Below are positions 56,916-64,000 of a stretch of DNA of 64,000 nucleotides, one piece after another; within the stretch, counting starts at the first letter, position 1; every line of letters starts with the position of its first letter. The position numbers and the translations under genes were made by a program. The stretch spans positions 124,001-188,000 of the forward strand of contig NZ_PVZV01000005.1 in NCBI RefSeq assembly GCF_002995495.1, in the 5' to 3' direction. The stretch comes from Actinocorallia populi (GTDB lineage: Bacteria; Actinomycetota; Actinomycetes; Streptosporangiales; Streptosporangiaceae). Below the pieces are notes generated by a model. The model made no database searches. It saw only the letters and a program-made list of their open reading frames with translations, and was not told the DNA's origin.

Positions 56916-59009
56916 TCAGGCGACCCGCTGCCGGACGGTGGCGGTCAGGGCATCGGCGGCGACCTCGCCCAGGGGCAGGTGCTCGGCGCGGAGCGCGGCG
57001 CTGAGCTCGCGGGCCAGGCCCAGCCGGAAGCGGCCGGTCTCGCAGTCGACGACCAGGGTGGTGACGTCCGCTCCGGCCAGCAGCGCGGCGGCCCGGCGGG
57101 AGCGGGCGACGGCGTCCGGCCCGTGGGTGGCGCGGCCGTCGGTGACGACGACGAGCAGGGGCCTGCGCCGCGGGTCGCGCAGGCGTTCCACGCGCAGCAC
57201 CTCGGCGGCGGCGAGGAGGCCTTCGGCCAGGGGGGTGCGGCCTCCGGCGGGCAGGTCCTTCAGGAGGGTGGCGGCGATGTCGACCGAGGACGTCGGGGGG
57301 AGCACGACCTCGGCGCGGGACCGGCGGAACGTCACCAGGCCGACCTTGTCGCGGCGGCGGTAGGCGTCCAGGAGGAGGGAGAGGATCGCGGTCTTGACCT
57401 GGGCCATACGGCGGCGGGCGGCCATGGAGCCGGAGGCGTCCACGCAGAACAGGATGAGGTTCGACTCGCGGCCCTGCACGACGGCGAGCCGGACGTCCTC
57501 GGCGCGCAGCAGCAGGGGCGTGCCGCTGCGGCCGCGCGCCCGCTGGTGGGGGGCGGCGGCGCGGAGCGTCTCCAGCAGGTGGAGCGCGCCGCCGGGCCCG
57601 TCCGGCCTGCGGGCGCCGACCCGGCGTCCGGTGCGGGTGAAGGCGGGGGAGCGGCGGCCCGCCTCGCCCGCCCCGGTCCCGGCGACACGGAAGGTCTTCG
57701 GCCGGTACGGAGCGTCGGGCGCGACGACACCGGCGGAGGTTCCGGCAGGAGCGCCGCCGTCCGTGCCGGGCGCCTCCTCGGAAGCGTCCGCACCGGCGCC
57801 GCCGTCGCTCGAGGGCGTCTCTTCGGGAGCGTCCGCACCGGTGTCTCCGCCGTTCGGGGACCCTCCCGCACGGCTCTCGTCCCCGCGGGCCTCGTCCTGC
57901 GGCTCGGGCGCGTCCTCGGGAGCCCCGTCCGAGGGCTTTGCGTCCCCGGGCGGGCCGTCCTGCGGTCCGGTCGGCGGCGCGGGCGGCTCCGGGGGGAGCT
58001 CGTCCGAGCCGAGGATGCGGTCGAGCAGCTCCTCGTCGAGGCCGGGGGCGTCGAACGGGTTGCGGCGGCGGCGGTGGGGGAGGGCCAGCCGGGCGGCGGC
58101 GCGGACGTCCTCGCGGGTGACGGCGGCGCGCCCGTGCCAGGCGGCGTGGGCGGCGGCGGCACGGGCCGTCACCAGGTCGGCGCGCATGCCGTCCACCTCG
58201 AACGCCGCGCACACCTCGGCGATCTTGAACAGCGCCGCGTCGCCGAGCTCGACCTTCGGCAGGAGCTCCCGCGCCTCGGCGATCCGGCGGGTCAGCTCCC
58301 GTTCGGCCGGGGCGAAGCGGGCGGCGAACGCTTCGGGATCCGCCTCGAACGCCAGGCGGCGCCGGACGACCTCGACCCGGGTCCGGGGGTCGCGGGGCGC
58401 GGCGACCTCCACGGTCAGGCCGAACCGGTCGAGCAGCTGCGGCCGCAGCTCCCCCTCTTCCGGGTTCATCGTGCCGACCAGGACGAACCGGGCGGCGTGC
58501 TCGACGGAGACGCCGTCGCGCTCCACCGTCGCGCGGCCCGTCGCGGCGGCGTCGAGCAGCAGGTCGACCAGGTGGTCGTGGAGCAGGTTGACCTCGTCGA
58601 CGTACAGGACGCCGCGGTGCGCGCGGGCCAGCAGCCCCGGCTCGTAGGCGGTGACGCCCTCGGTCAGCGCCCGCTCCAGGTGCAGCGAGCCGAGCACCCG
58701 GTCCTCGGTGGCGCCGACGGGCAGTTCCACCAGCCGGGCGGGCCGGGTCTCCACGGGCGCGTCCGGCGGGAAGGGCCCGTCGGGGGAGAGCGGGTCGCGT
58801 TCGCGCGGATCGCTGGAGAACCGGTCGCCGGCGATCACCTCGACGGGCGGCAGGATCCGGGCCAGCGCCCGCACCATGGTGGACTTGGCGGTGCCCTTCT
58901 CGCCCCGCACGAGCACCCCGCCGACCGACGGCGAGACGGCGGTGAGGGTCAGGGCGAGCGCCATGTCGTCGGAGCCGACGACGGCGCTGAACGGAAAGAT
59001 CGATGGCAT
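56916..59009 (-). CDS. Fused chelatase subunit (ChlI/BchI-like AAA+ plus ChlD/BchD-like von Willebrand A domain)
   Basis: A 697-residue protein. The N-terminal 340 residues are an AAA+ domain with Walker A VRGEKGTAKSTMVR, Walker B GVLYVDEVNLL and sensor FVLVGTMNPEE. A Pro/Glu/Gly/Asp-rich linker follows. The C-terminal 200 residues are a VWA domain with MIDAS DASGS (FCVDASGSM) and the late TDGRATHGP. This I-D fusion is a subunit of magnesium or cobalt chelatase. In this cob cluster it is most likely a cobaltochelatase partner of CobN. The start at ATG 59009 is preceded by GGAG. A B12 riboswitch lies upstream. No CobN is seen in the window. Confidence 0.9.
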   Translation of the reverse strand: MPSIFPFSAVVGSDDMALALTLTAVSPSVGGVLVRGEKGTAKSTMVRALARILPPVEVIAGDRFSSDPRERDPLSPDGPFPPDAPVETRPARLVELPVGATEDRVLGSLHLERALTEGVTAYEPGLLARAHRGVLYVDEVNLLHDHLVDLLLDAAATGRATVERDGVSVEHAARFVLVGTMNPEEGELRPQLLDRFGLTVEVAAPRDPRTRVEVVRRRLAFEADPEAFAARFAPAERELTRRIAEARELLPKVELGDAALFKIAEVCAAFEVDGMRADLVTARAAAAHAAWHGRAAVTREDVRAAARLALPHRRRRNPFDAPGLDEELLDRILGSDELPPEPPAPPTGPQDGPPGDAKPSDGAPEDAPEPQDEARGDESRAGGSPNGGDTGADAPEETPSSDGGAGADASEEAPGTDGGAPAGTSAGVVAPDAPYRPKTFRVAGTGAGEAGRRSPAFTRTGRRVGARRPDGPGGALHLLETLRAAAPHQRARGRSGTPLLLRAEDVRLAVVQGRESNLILFCVDASGSMAARRRMAQVKTAILSLLLDAYRRRDKVGLVTFRRSRAEVVLPPTSSVDIAATLLKDLPAGGRTPLAEGLLAAAEVLRVERLRDPRRRPLLVVVTDGRATHGPDAVARSRRAAALLAGADVTTLVVDCETGRFRLGLARELSAALRAEHLPLGEVAADALTATVRQRVA

Positions 59010-59040
59010 GTGAGGCTCCCGCTCGTCGTGCCGTCCGCAG

Positions 59041-59154
59041 TGCACGAGGCCGGTCTTCGGACTTCCCAGGTCGATGCCTGGATCACCGCAGCGGGCCTGT
59101 GCCGGATTCTCACCGGCTTCCCAGATTCTCCCCACAAAGGAGGCACCTCGTGCT
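59041..59154 (-). ncRNA. Cobalamin (B12) riboswitch for the chelatase-cobO-cobB operon
   Basis: On the minus strand the element reads GGGAAGCCGGTGAGAATCCG then GCACAGGCCCGCTGCGGTGA, and near the 3' end GGGAAGTCCGAAGACCGGCC. These are conserved cobalamin aptamer elements. The first gene downstream is the chelatase gene (start at 59009), followed by cobO and cobB. Confidence 0.93.
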
Positions 59155-59233
59155 GAAGTACGCGCCAAGGCTACTCCCCGGCGGAGGCCCGCGAAGCCAC
59201 AGGGGGTGGAAACGGGCACTAAGGTCGTGCGGC

Positions 59234-60439
59234 ATGACTGTCTCCGTGACCGTGGTCGGTATCGGCGCCGACGGCTGGACGAGCCTGGACGAGGCGGCCC
59301 GCCGCACCGTCGAGGAGGCCGGGACGCTGCTCGGCGGCGCGCGCCACCTGGCGATGGTCCCGCCCGTGCCCGCGCAGCGGCGCCTGCCGTGGCCGTCCCC
59401 GCTGCGCGCCGGACTCGGCGCCCTCCTGGCGTCCTGCTCCGGCGACGTCGTGGCGCTGGCCTCGGGCGACCCCCTGGTGTCCGGGGTGGGCAGCACCCTC
59501 ATCGACGTGCTGGGCCCCGACCGGGTGCGCATCGTCCCGGCGCTCTCGTCGGTCGCGCTCGCCCGCGCCCGGATGCGCTGGCCCGCCGAGACCACGTCCG
59601 TCCTCAGCCTCGTCGGCCGCGACCCGCGCACCCTGCTGCGCCTGCTGAGCCCCGGCCGCCGCGTCCTCGTGCTCTCCGGCGACGGCACCACCCCCCGCCG
59701 GGTCGCCGAACTCCTGCTCGCAGCCGGTTTCGGCACCAGCGAGCTGACCGTCCTGTCCGACCTGGGCACCGAACGCGAGGCGATGCTCCGCGCAGTACCC
59801 GCCGAGGGCGTGCCGGCGGAACTCCCCGCCCTGAACATCGTGGCGATCGAGTGCTCCGGCACCGGAGGCCGTTCCCTGGTGGCGGGCCTGCCCGACGACG
59901 CGTTCGAGCACGACGGCCAGCTCACCAAACGCGACGTGCGGGCCTCGGCCCTGTCGCGCCTCGCGCCCCTGCCCGGCCAGATGTTGTGGGACGTCGGCGC
60001 GGGAGCGGGCTCGGTCGCCGTCGAGTGGATGCGCACGGACGCCTCCTGCCGCGCCATCGCGATCGAATCCCACCCGGAACGGGCCGCCCGCATCGCCGGG
60101 AACGCGGCCTCCCTTGGCGTCCCCGCCCTGCACGTCGTGCACGGCCGGGCCCCCGAGGCGCTGCACGGCCTCGCATCCCCCGACGCCGTCTTCATCGGCG
60201 GCGGGGCCACCGCCGAAGGCGTCATCGACCTGTGCTGGAAAGCGCTGAAACCGGCCGGACGCCTGGTCGTCCACGGCGTCACCCTCCAGACGGAAGCCCT
60301 GCTCATGGCGCGATACGCCGACCTGGGCGGCGAACTGACCCGCCTCAGCGTCGAGCAGGCCGCCCCCCTCGGCGCGTTCGACGGCTGGAAGCCCGCCAGA
60401 ACCGTCACCCAGTGGTCGCTGCGAAAGGACGAAAAGTGA
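59234..60439 (+). CDS. cobL: Precorrin-6Y C5,15-methyltransferase (decarboxylating)
   Basis: A 401-residue bifunctional enzyme with the CbiE-type half at about 1-195 (VTVVGIGADGWTSLDEAARR, ALASGDPLVSGVGSTL, LSLVGRDPRTLLRLL) and the CbiT-type SAM-binding half from about 200 (MLWDVGAGAGSVAVEWMRT at about 252-270). It methylates C5 and C15 and decarboxylates the corrin ring. ATG 59234 is the first good start. The cobM GTG overlaps its stop by four bases. Confidence 0.95.
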   Translation: MTVSVTVVGIGADGWTSLDEAARRTVEEAGTLLGGARHLAMVPPVPAQRRLPWPSPLRAGLGALLASCSGDVVALASGDPLVSGVGSTLIDVLGPDRVRIVPALSSVALARARMRWPAETTSVLSLVGRDPRTLLRLLSPGRRVLVLSGDGTTPRRVAELLLAAGFGTSELTVLSDLGTEREAMLRAVPAEGVPAELPALNIVAIECSGTGGRSLVAGLPDDAFEHDGQLTKRDVRASALSRLAPLPGQMLWDVGAGAGSVAVEWMRTDASCRAIAIESHPERAARIAGNAASLGVPALHVVHGRAPEALHGLASPDAVFIGGGATAEGVIDLCWKALKPAGRLVVHGVTLQTEALLMARYADLGGELTRLSVEQAAPLGAFDGWKPARTVTQWSLRKDEK

Positions 60440-61203
60440 CCGTGCACTTCGTGGGAGCCGGCCCCGGCGCCGCCGACCTCCTCACCCTCCGCGCCGCGCG
60501 CATGCTCGAACGCGCCGACGTCTGCCTCTACCCCGGCACCTACCTCGACGAGCAGGTGCTCTCCCACTGCCGCCCCGAGGCCGTGCTCATCGACACCCAG
60601 CACCTGGACCTCGACCAGATCACCGCCCACCTCACCGAAGCCCACCACGCCGGGCACGACGTCGTCCGCCTCTGCTCCGGCGACCCCTCGCTGTACTCCG
60701 CCCTCGCCGAGCAGACCGGCCGCCTGGACGCCCGCGGCATCCCCTGGGACGTCACCCCCGGCGTCCCCGCCTACGCCGCCGCCGCCGCCCTCCTGGGCAA
60801 GGAGCTGACGGTCCCCCTGATCGCCCAGTCCGTCGTCCTCACCCGCACCCAGGCCCGTTCGACCGCGATGCCCCAGACCGAGTCGCTCCAGGCGTTCGCC
60901 CGGACCGGGGCCACCCTCGTCCTCCACCTGGCCATCACCCGCGTCCGCGCCCTGGCCGCCGAGCTCGCCGCCGAGTACGGCCCCGGCTGCCCCGCCGCCG
61001 TCGTCGCCAACGCCTCCCAGCCCGCCGAACTCGTCATCACAGGCACCCTGTCCGACATAGCCGACCAGGTGGAGGCCCACGGCCTCAAGAAGGCCGCCGT
61101 CATCCTCGTCGGCCCCGCCCTGGACCCCGCGGCCTGCCGCGGCGGGGAATCCCACCTGTACGACCCCCGCCGGATCCGCCCCGACCAGCCCGCCCGGACC
61201 TGA
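60436..61203 (+). CDS. cobM: Precorrin-4 C11-methyltransferase
   Basis: A 255-residue SAM-dependent uroporphyrin-like methyltransferase with VHFVGAGPGAADLLTLRAAR (about residues 3-22), VVRLCSGDPSLYSALAEQ (about 76-93), VTPGVPAYAAAAALLG and the LVLHLAITRVRAL segment. It methylates C11. The GTG start overlaps the cobL stop by four bases (GTGA). It completes the plus-strand cob pair. cobH, cobI and cobJ are not in the window. Confidence 0.95.
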   Translation: MTVHFVGAGPGAADLLTLRAARMLERADVCLYPGTYLDEQVLSHCRPEAVLIDTQHLDLDQITAHLTEAHHAGHDVVRLCSGDPSLYSALAEQTGRLDARGIPWDVTPGVPAYAAAAALLGKELTVPLIAQSVVLTRTQARSTAMPQTESLQAFARTGATLVLHLAITRVRALAAELAAEYGPGCPAAVVANASQPAELVITGTLSDIADQVEAHGLKKAAVILVGPALDPAACRGGESHLYDPRRIRPDQPART

Positions 61204-61270
61204 CCTCAGCGGCCTCGGTGAGGACTTGGACCCTGGGCCGACACGATCGTGACACTCCGCTGAAACAGCT

Positions 61271-61308
61271 CCTCCCTAATTTCTGTCGCATGACAGGAAT
61301 TAGGGAGG
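61271..61308. promoter_or_regulatory. TetR operator dyad upstream of the APC permease
   Basis: CCTCCCTAATTTCTGTC (61271-61287) pairs with GACAGGAATTAGGGAGG (61292-61308) with one mismatch and a four-base spacer. The TAATTTCTGTC half-site recurs at 63731-63741 before the DUF1989 gene. The dyad ends 10 bases before the permease start. Confidence 0.8.
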
Positions 61309-61318
61309 GACTGCTGCC

Positions 61319-62866
61319 ATGACCGCCATCGCTCCATCGCCGCGCACGGAAGCCACCGATCCGGCGCCCGACTCCGCCGCGCTCGCCGGGTTCGGCTACC
61401 GCCAGGAACTCCACCGCAGCATGGGGCGTTACGCCTCCTTCGCCGCAGGCTTCTCCTTCATCTCCGTCCTCACCACCGTCTTCCAGTTCTTCGCCTTCGG
61501 GTACTCCTTCGGCGGCGGCGCCTTCTTCTGGACGTGGCCCGCCGTCCTCCTCGGCCAGCTGCTGGTGGCGGCCTGCTTCGCCGAGCTCGCCGCCCGCTAC
61601 CCGATCTCGGGCGCCATCTACCAGTGGTCCACCCGGTTGAGCCGGCCGGCCTTCGGCTGGTTCGCGGGCTGGATCATGGTCACCGGGCAGATCGTGGTGG
61701 TCGCAGCCGCGGCGCTCGCGCTCCAGATGGTGCTGCCGGCGGTCTGGAGCGGGTTCCAGATCGTCGGCGGCGACCCGGCTCCCACGACGGCGACCGGAGC
61801 CGCCAACGCCGCCGTCCTGGCCGTCGTGCTCCTCGTCCTCACCACGGTCGTCAACGTGCTGGACAACAGGGTCCTGTCGGTGGTCAACCGCGTCGGCGTC
61901 ACCGCGGAGATCATCGGCGCGGTGCTCATCGTCGTCCTGCTGCTCACCCACTCCGAGCGCGGCGGGGGCGTCACCCTGCACACCGGGGGAGAGGGCGGGG
62001 CGATCGGCGCCCTGCTGGTCGGCGCGTTCGCCGCCGCGTACGTCCTGATCGGCTTCGACAGCGCGGGCGAGATGAGCGAGGAGACCCGCAACCCGCGCCG
62101 CACCGCGCCCCGCACCATCCTCACCGCCCTGCTCGCCGCGGGCGTCCTGGCGACCCTGATGGTGCTCGGCGGGCTGCTCGCCGCGCCGAGCCTGACCGAC
62201 GGGCGGCTGGCCACCGAGGGCCTGGCCTACGTGCTGACCAGCAGCCTCGGCCCGGGGGTCGGCAAGGCGCTGCTGCTGGACGTGGCCCTGGCCGTCGCCG
62301 TCGCCACGCTCGCGATCCAGACCTCCGCGACCCGGATGCTGTTCTCCATGGCCCGCGACGGGGTGCTGCCCGCCTCGCGCGTCCTGGGCAGGGTCTCCCC
62401 GCGCACCGGCATGCCGGTCGCCCCCGCCGTGGTGGTGGGCGTCGCCGCGGCGGGGCTCTGCCTGCTCAACCTCGCCTCGCCGGAGGCCTTCCTCGCCATC
62501 GGGACGACCTGCATCGCCATGCTCTACCTCGCGTACGCGATGGTCACCGGGCCGATGCTGCTGCGCAGGCTGCGCGGCGGATGGGCCGCCGACGCCGGTG
62601 TCGACGAGCTCGGCAAGCCGCTCTTCTCGCTGGGCAGGTGGGGCCTGCCGATCAACGTGCTCGCCCTGGCCTACGGACTGTTCATGACCGTCAACCTCGC
62701 CTGGCCGCGCGCAGCCGTCTACGACCCCGAGGGCGGGCACTGGTACTTCCAGTGGTTCACCGTGCTCTTCCTCGGCACGATGCTGGCGCTCGGCACCGCG
62801 TACCGGATGCTGCGCCGTCCCGCAGTGGCCGTCCAGCCCGTTCCGGAGCCGTCCGCGGCGTCGTAG
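61319..62866 (+). CDS. APC family permease (amino acid/amine type)
   Basis: A 515-residue membrane protein with about twelve hydrophobic helices. The APC signature is clear: FGYRQELHRSMGRYASFAAG (about residues 24-43), PISGAIYQWSTRLSRPAFGW (about 95-114), and the central FDSAGEMSEETRNPRR (about 244-259). It probably imports an amine, amino acid, urea or guanidine-type compound. Its operator matches the one before the urea-carboxylase-associated gene at 63776, so it most likely feeds that pathway. The TetR gene converges with its end. Confidence 0.88.
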   Translation: MTAIAPSPRTEATDPAPDSAALAGFGYRQELHRSMGRYASFAAGFSFISVLTTVFQFFAFGYSFGGGAFFWTWPAVLLGQLLVAACFAELAARYPISGAIYQWSTRLSRPAFGWFAGWIMVTGQIVVVAAAALALQMVLPAVWSGFQIVGGDPAPTTATGAANAAVLAVVLLVLTTVVNVLDNRVLSVVNRVGVTAEIIGAVLIVVLLLTHSERGGGVTLHTGGEGGAIGALLVGAFAAAYVLIGFDSAGEMSEETRNPRRTAPRTILTALLAAGVLATLMVLGGLLAAPSLTDGRLATEGLAYVLTSSLGPGVGKALLLDVALAVAVATLAIQTSATRMLFSMARDGVLPASRVLGRVSPRTGMPVAPAVVVGVAAAGLCLLNLASPEAFLAIGTTCIAMLYLAYAMVTGPMLLRRLRGGWAADAGVDELGKPLFSLGRWGLPINVLALAYGLFMTVNLAWPRAAVYDPEGGHWYFQWFTVLFLGTMLALGTAYRMLRRPAVAVQPVPEPSAAS

Positions 62867-62882
62867 CGCGGCGGACGGACCA

Positions 62883-62910
62883 GGACCCGGAGCCCCGGCG
62901 CTTCGGGTCC
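62883..62910. terminator. Bidirectional hairpin between the permease and TetR genes
   Basis: GGACCCGGAGC (62883-62893) pairs with GCTTCGGGTCC (62900-62910), with one G-U pair and a six-base loop, between convergent stops at 62866 and 62915. Confidence 0.6.
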
Positions 62911-62914
62911 TTCG

Positions 62915-63619
62915 TCATGGACGGGCAGGGCCCGGGGCCGGCCGGCGCAGCGGCCCGGCGGCCTCGCGCACCGCCGGCAGGTCCTCCTCGCGCACTCCCG
63001 CCACGCGCAGCGCCGCGTCCGCCGTCGCCGACGCGAAGGCGGGGACGGGGCGGTCCGGGTCGGAGCGGTGGATCAGGATGACGCCCTCGATGAGCCCGAA
63101 GACGAGGTCGTTGCGGAGCGCGAGCTCGCCCCCGTCCAGGAGGCCGCCGCTCTCCGTGGCCGCGAGCAGCCGCCCGTACGCCTCCTTCAGCTCGCCGCGC
63201 ATCCGGCTGAACCCGGCGAACCGCTCGGCGCGGGTCTCGGGCAGCAGGTAGAGGCTGCCCAGGTTGTGCGGGCCGCCGCACAGCAGCTCCACGTCGGAGC
63301 GGCACAGCTGCCACAGGCGGGCCTCCGCCGGCAGGGAGCGGCCGTCGGCGAGGAGGCCGCGGGCGAGGACCAGCGACGGCGTGACCGTGCTCTCGAGGAG
63401 CGCGGCGAGAAGGTCTTCCTTGCCGTCGAAGTAGTGGTACATCGTGGCCTGCCGCATTCCGGCGCGTTCGGCGACCGCCCTCGTCGAGGTGGCCGCGTAC
63501 CCGCGCGAGGTGAACAGCTCGGCCGCCGCGGCCAGCAGCTCCTCCCTGGCGGGCAGCCCGCTCTCGGGGCGCTGCACCGCGCGCGGCCTGCCGACCCGTC
63601 TTCCCGTGGTGGTCCCCAT
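62915..63619 (-). CDS. TetR family transcriptional regulator
   Basis: A 234-residue regulator with the HTH STRAVAERAGMRQATMYHYF at about residues 46-65, followed by DGKEDLLAALL. The first 25 residues are a basic tail with VGRPRAV. The rest is the ligand domain. I chose ATG 63619 because a longer frame (to 63697) has no ribosome site and starts with low-complexity sequence. It lies between the permease and the DUF1989 gene, and dyads of one type (61271-61308 and 63734-63753) precede both, so it is the probable repressor of a guanidine/urea catabolic regulon. Confidence 0.88.
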   Translation of the reverse strand: MGTTTGRRVGRPRAVQRPESGLPAREELLAAAAELFTSRGYAATSTRAVAERAGMRQATMYHYFDGKEDLLAALLESTVTPSLVLARGLLADGRSLPAEARLWQLCRSDVELLCGGPHNLGSLYLLPETRAERFAGFSRMRGELKEAYGRLLAATESGGLLDGGELALRNDLVFGLIEGVILIHRSDPDRPVPAFASATADAALRVAGVREEDLPAVREAAGPLRRPAPGPARP

Positions 63620-63733
63620 GGGGCCGATCGTCGCACACCGCGCCGCGCGCACCGCCCCCGCGCCCGCGCCGGTGAGGACTCGGTAACGCGGCGGCAACGC
63701 GGCGGCAACGTCCGTGAATCCGCCCCGGCCTAA

Positions 63734-63753
63734 TTTCTGTCAAGCGACAGAAA
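63734..63753. promoter_or_regulatory. TetR operator dyad before the DUF1989 gene
   Basis: TTTCTGTC (63734-63741) and GACAGAAA (63746-63753) are exact reverse complements around AAGC. With the upstream TAA it matches TAATTTCTGTC of the site at 61271-61308. Confidence 0.8.
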
Positions 63754-63775
63754 AACGTCTCGAGGAGGTCTGGCC

Positions 63776-64000
63776 ATGTCGACGGCGACGACGTACGGAG
63801 CGCGGGACCACGCCCGCGCCCAGGAGGGGACCAGCGTCGAGGCCATGCCGGTGGTGCCCGCCGCCGCATGGCCGGACCCGCCCCGCGAGGCCGGTCCGCT
63901 GGTGTGGGCGGAGACCGTGGCGGGCGGCGGCTACACGCACAAGGTGCTCGCCCGCGGCACCGAGCTGCGGCTGACGGACGTGCGCGGCGACGCCTGCGCC
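63776..64000 (+). CDS. Urea-carboxylase-associated protein (DUF1989), N-terminal part
   Basis: ATG 63776 with GAGGAGG upstream opens a frame that runs off the right edge; 75 residues are visible. The segment PREAGPLVWAETVAGGGYTH and KVLARGTELRLTDVRGDACA match the UAAP1/DUF1989 family found next to urea (guanidine) carboxylase genes. The carboxylase itself should lie to the right of the window. The pathway converts guanidine or urea-type compounds to ammonia and CO2; UAAP proteins are part of the carboxylated guanidine deiminase complex in related systems. Partial, so the assignment is moderately sure. Confidence 0.8.
   Translation, partial: MSTATTYGARDHARAQEGTSVEAMPVVPAAAWPDPPREAGPLVWAETVAGGGYTHKVLARGTELRLTDVRGDACA

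Noticed and set aside
61204-61318. Guanidine (ykkC-type) riboswitch before the permease
   Set aside because: No conserved guanidine riboswitch elements were found; the space is largely filled by the TetR dyad.

Overview
The window is very GC-rich double-stranded DNA with the strong third-position G/C bias of an actinomycete chromosome. Its gene content fits a Streptosporangiales/Actinomadura-like filamentous actinobacterium: several TetR regulators with dyad operators, a PucR regulator, a BTAD/SARP-type regulator, Tat-exported oxidoreductases, a cobalamin-riboswitch-controlled class Ia ribonucleotide reductase and an aerobic-type cobalamin pathway. I assign the lineage from content only. No rRNA, tRNA, insertion sequence or CRISPR array was recognised.

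Layout. 0-1.5 kb: the end of a membrane transporter (probably MFS), a TetR regulator and a DHFR-like reductase, with repeated dyad operators. 1.5-8.5 kb: an oxidative metabolism locus with an MpaB-type oxygenase, a PucR regulator, a tiny membrane protein and a Tat-exported FAD oxidoreductase on the minus strand, then a TetR gene and a divergent Baeyer-Villiger-type monooxygenase; two near-identical perfect dyads tie the two transcription units together. 8.5-17.4 kb: pyruvate carboxylase, an XRE regulator divergent from a methionine aminopeptidase, then nrdA-nrdB behind two NrdR-like boxes and a cobalamin riboswitch, then a Uma2-family gene. 17.4-20.9 kb: a BtuFCD-like uptake operon plus a 2Fe-2S ferredoxin-like protein under a second cobalamin riboswitch. 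21.1-23.1 kb: two membrane proteins (one PepSY type).

23.2-29.4 kb is the main accessory region: a WD40 protein with a two-helix membrane hairpin embedded in its propeller region, divergent from a STAND-type P-loop NTPase that lacks its own repeats, followed by a coiled-coil protein and a TPR-like repeat protein. This is the best candidate in the window for an undescribed multi-gene (signalling or defence-like) system. 29.4-33 kb holds a second TetR-controlled FAD oxidoreductase paired with a CrtC/AttH-like lipocalin-fold protein. 33-49 kb is mixed: two paralogous membrane-anchored PQQ-like propellers, DUF4291, CAP-domain, siderophore-interacting, BTAD regulator (with minisatellite-like repeats), alpha/beta hydrolases, Nudix, GNAT, DUF2071, and an HTH/Clp-N gene pair behind twin operators.

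49.4-54.1 kb is a single 1557-residue membrane protein made of two copies each of a flippase-like (LPG-synthase TM) domain, a PAP2 phosphatase and a kinase-like domain, where one kinase copy has lost its key residues. 54.1-61.2 kb is a cobalamin biosynthesis cluster (cobK, cobB, cobO, a fused I/D chelatase subunit, cobL, cobM) with a third cobalamin riboswitch. 61.3-64 kb is an APC permease, a TetR regulator and the start of a urea-carboxylase-associated (DUF1989) gene; matching dyads lie before both metabolic genes.

The strongest functional theme is B12: uptake and part of its synthesis carry riboswitches, and so does the B12-independent ribonucleotide reductase. This suggests class Ia RNR is switched off when B12 is plentiful.
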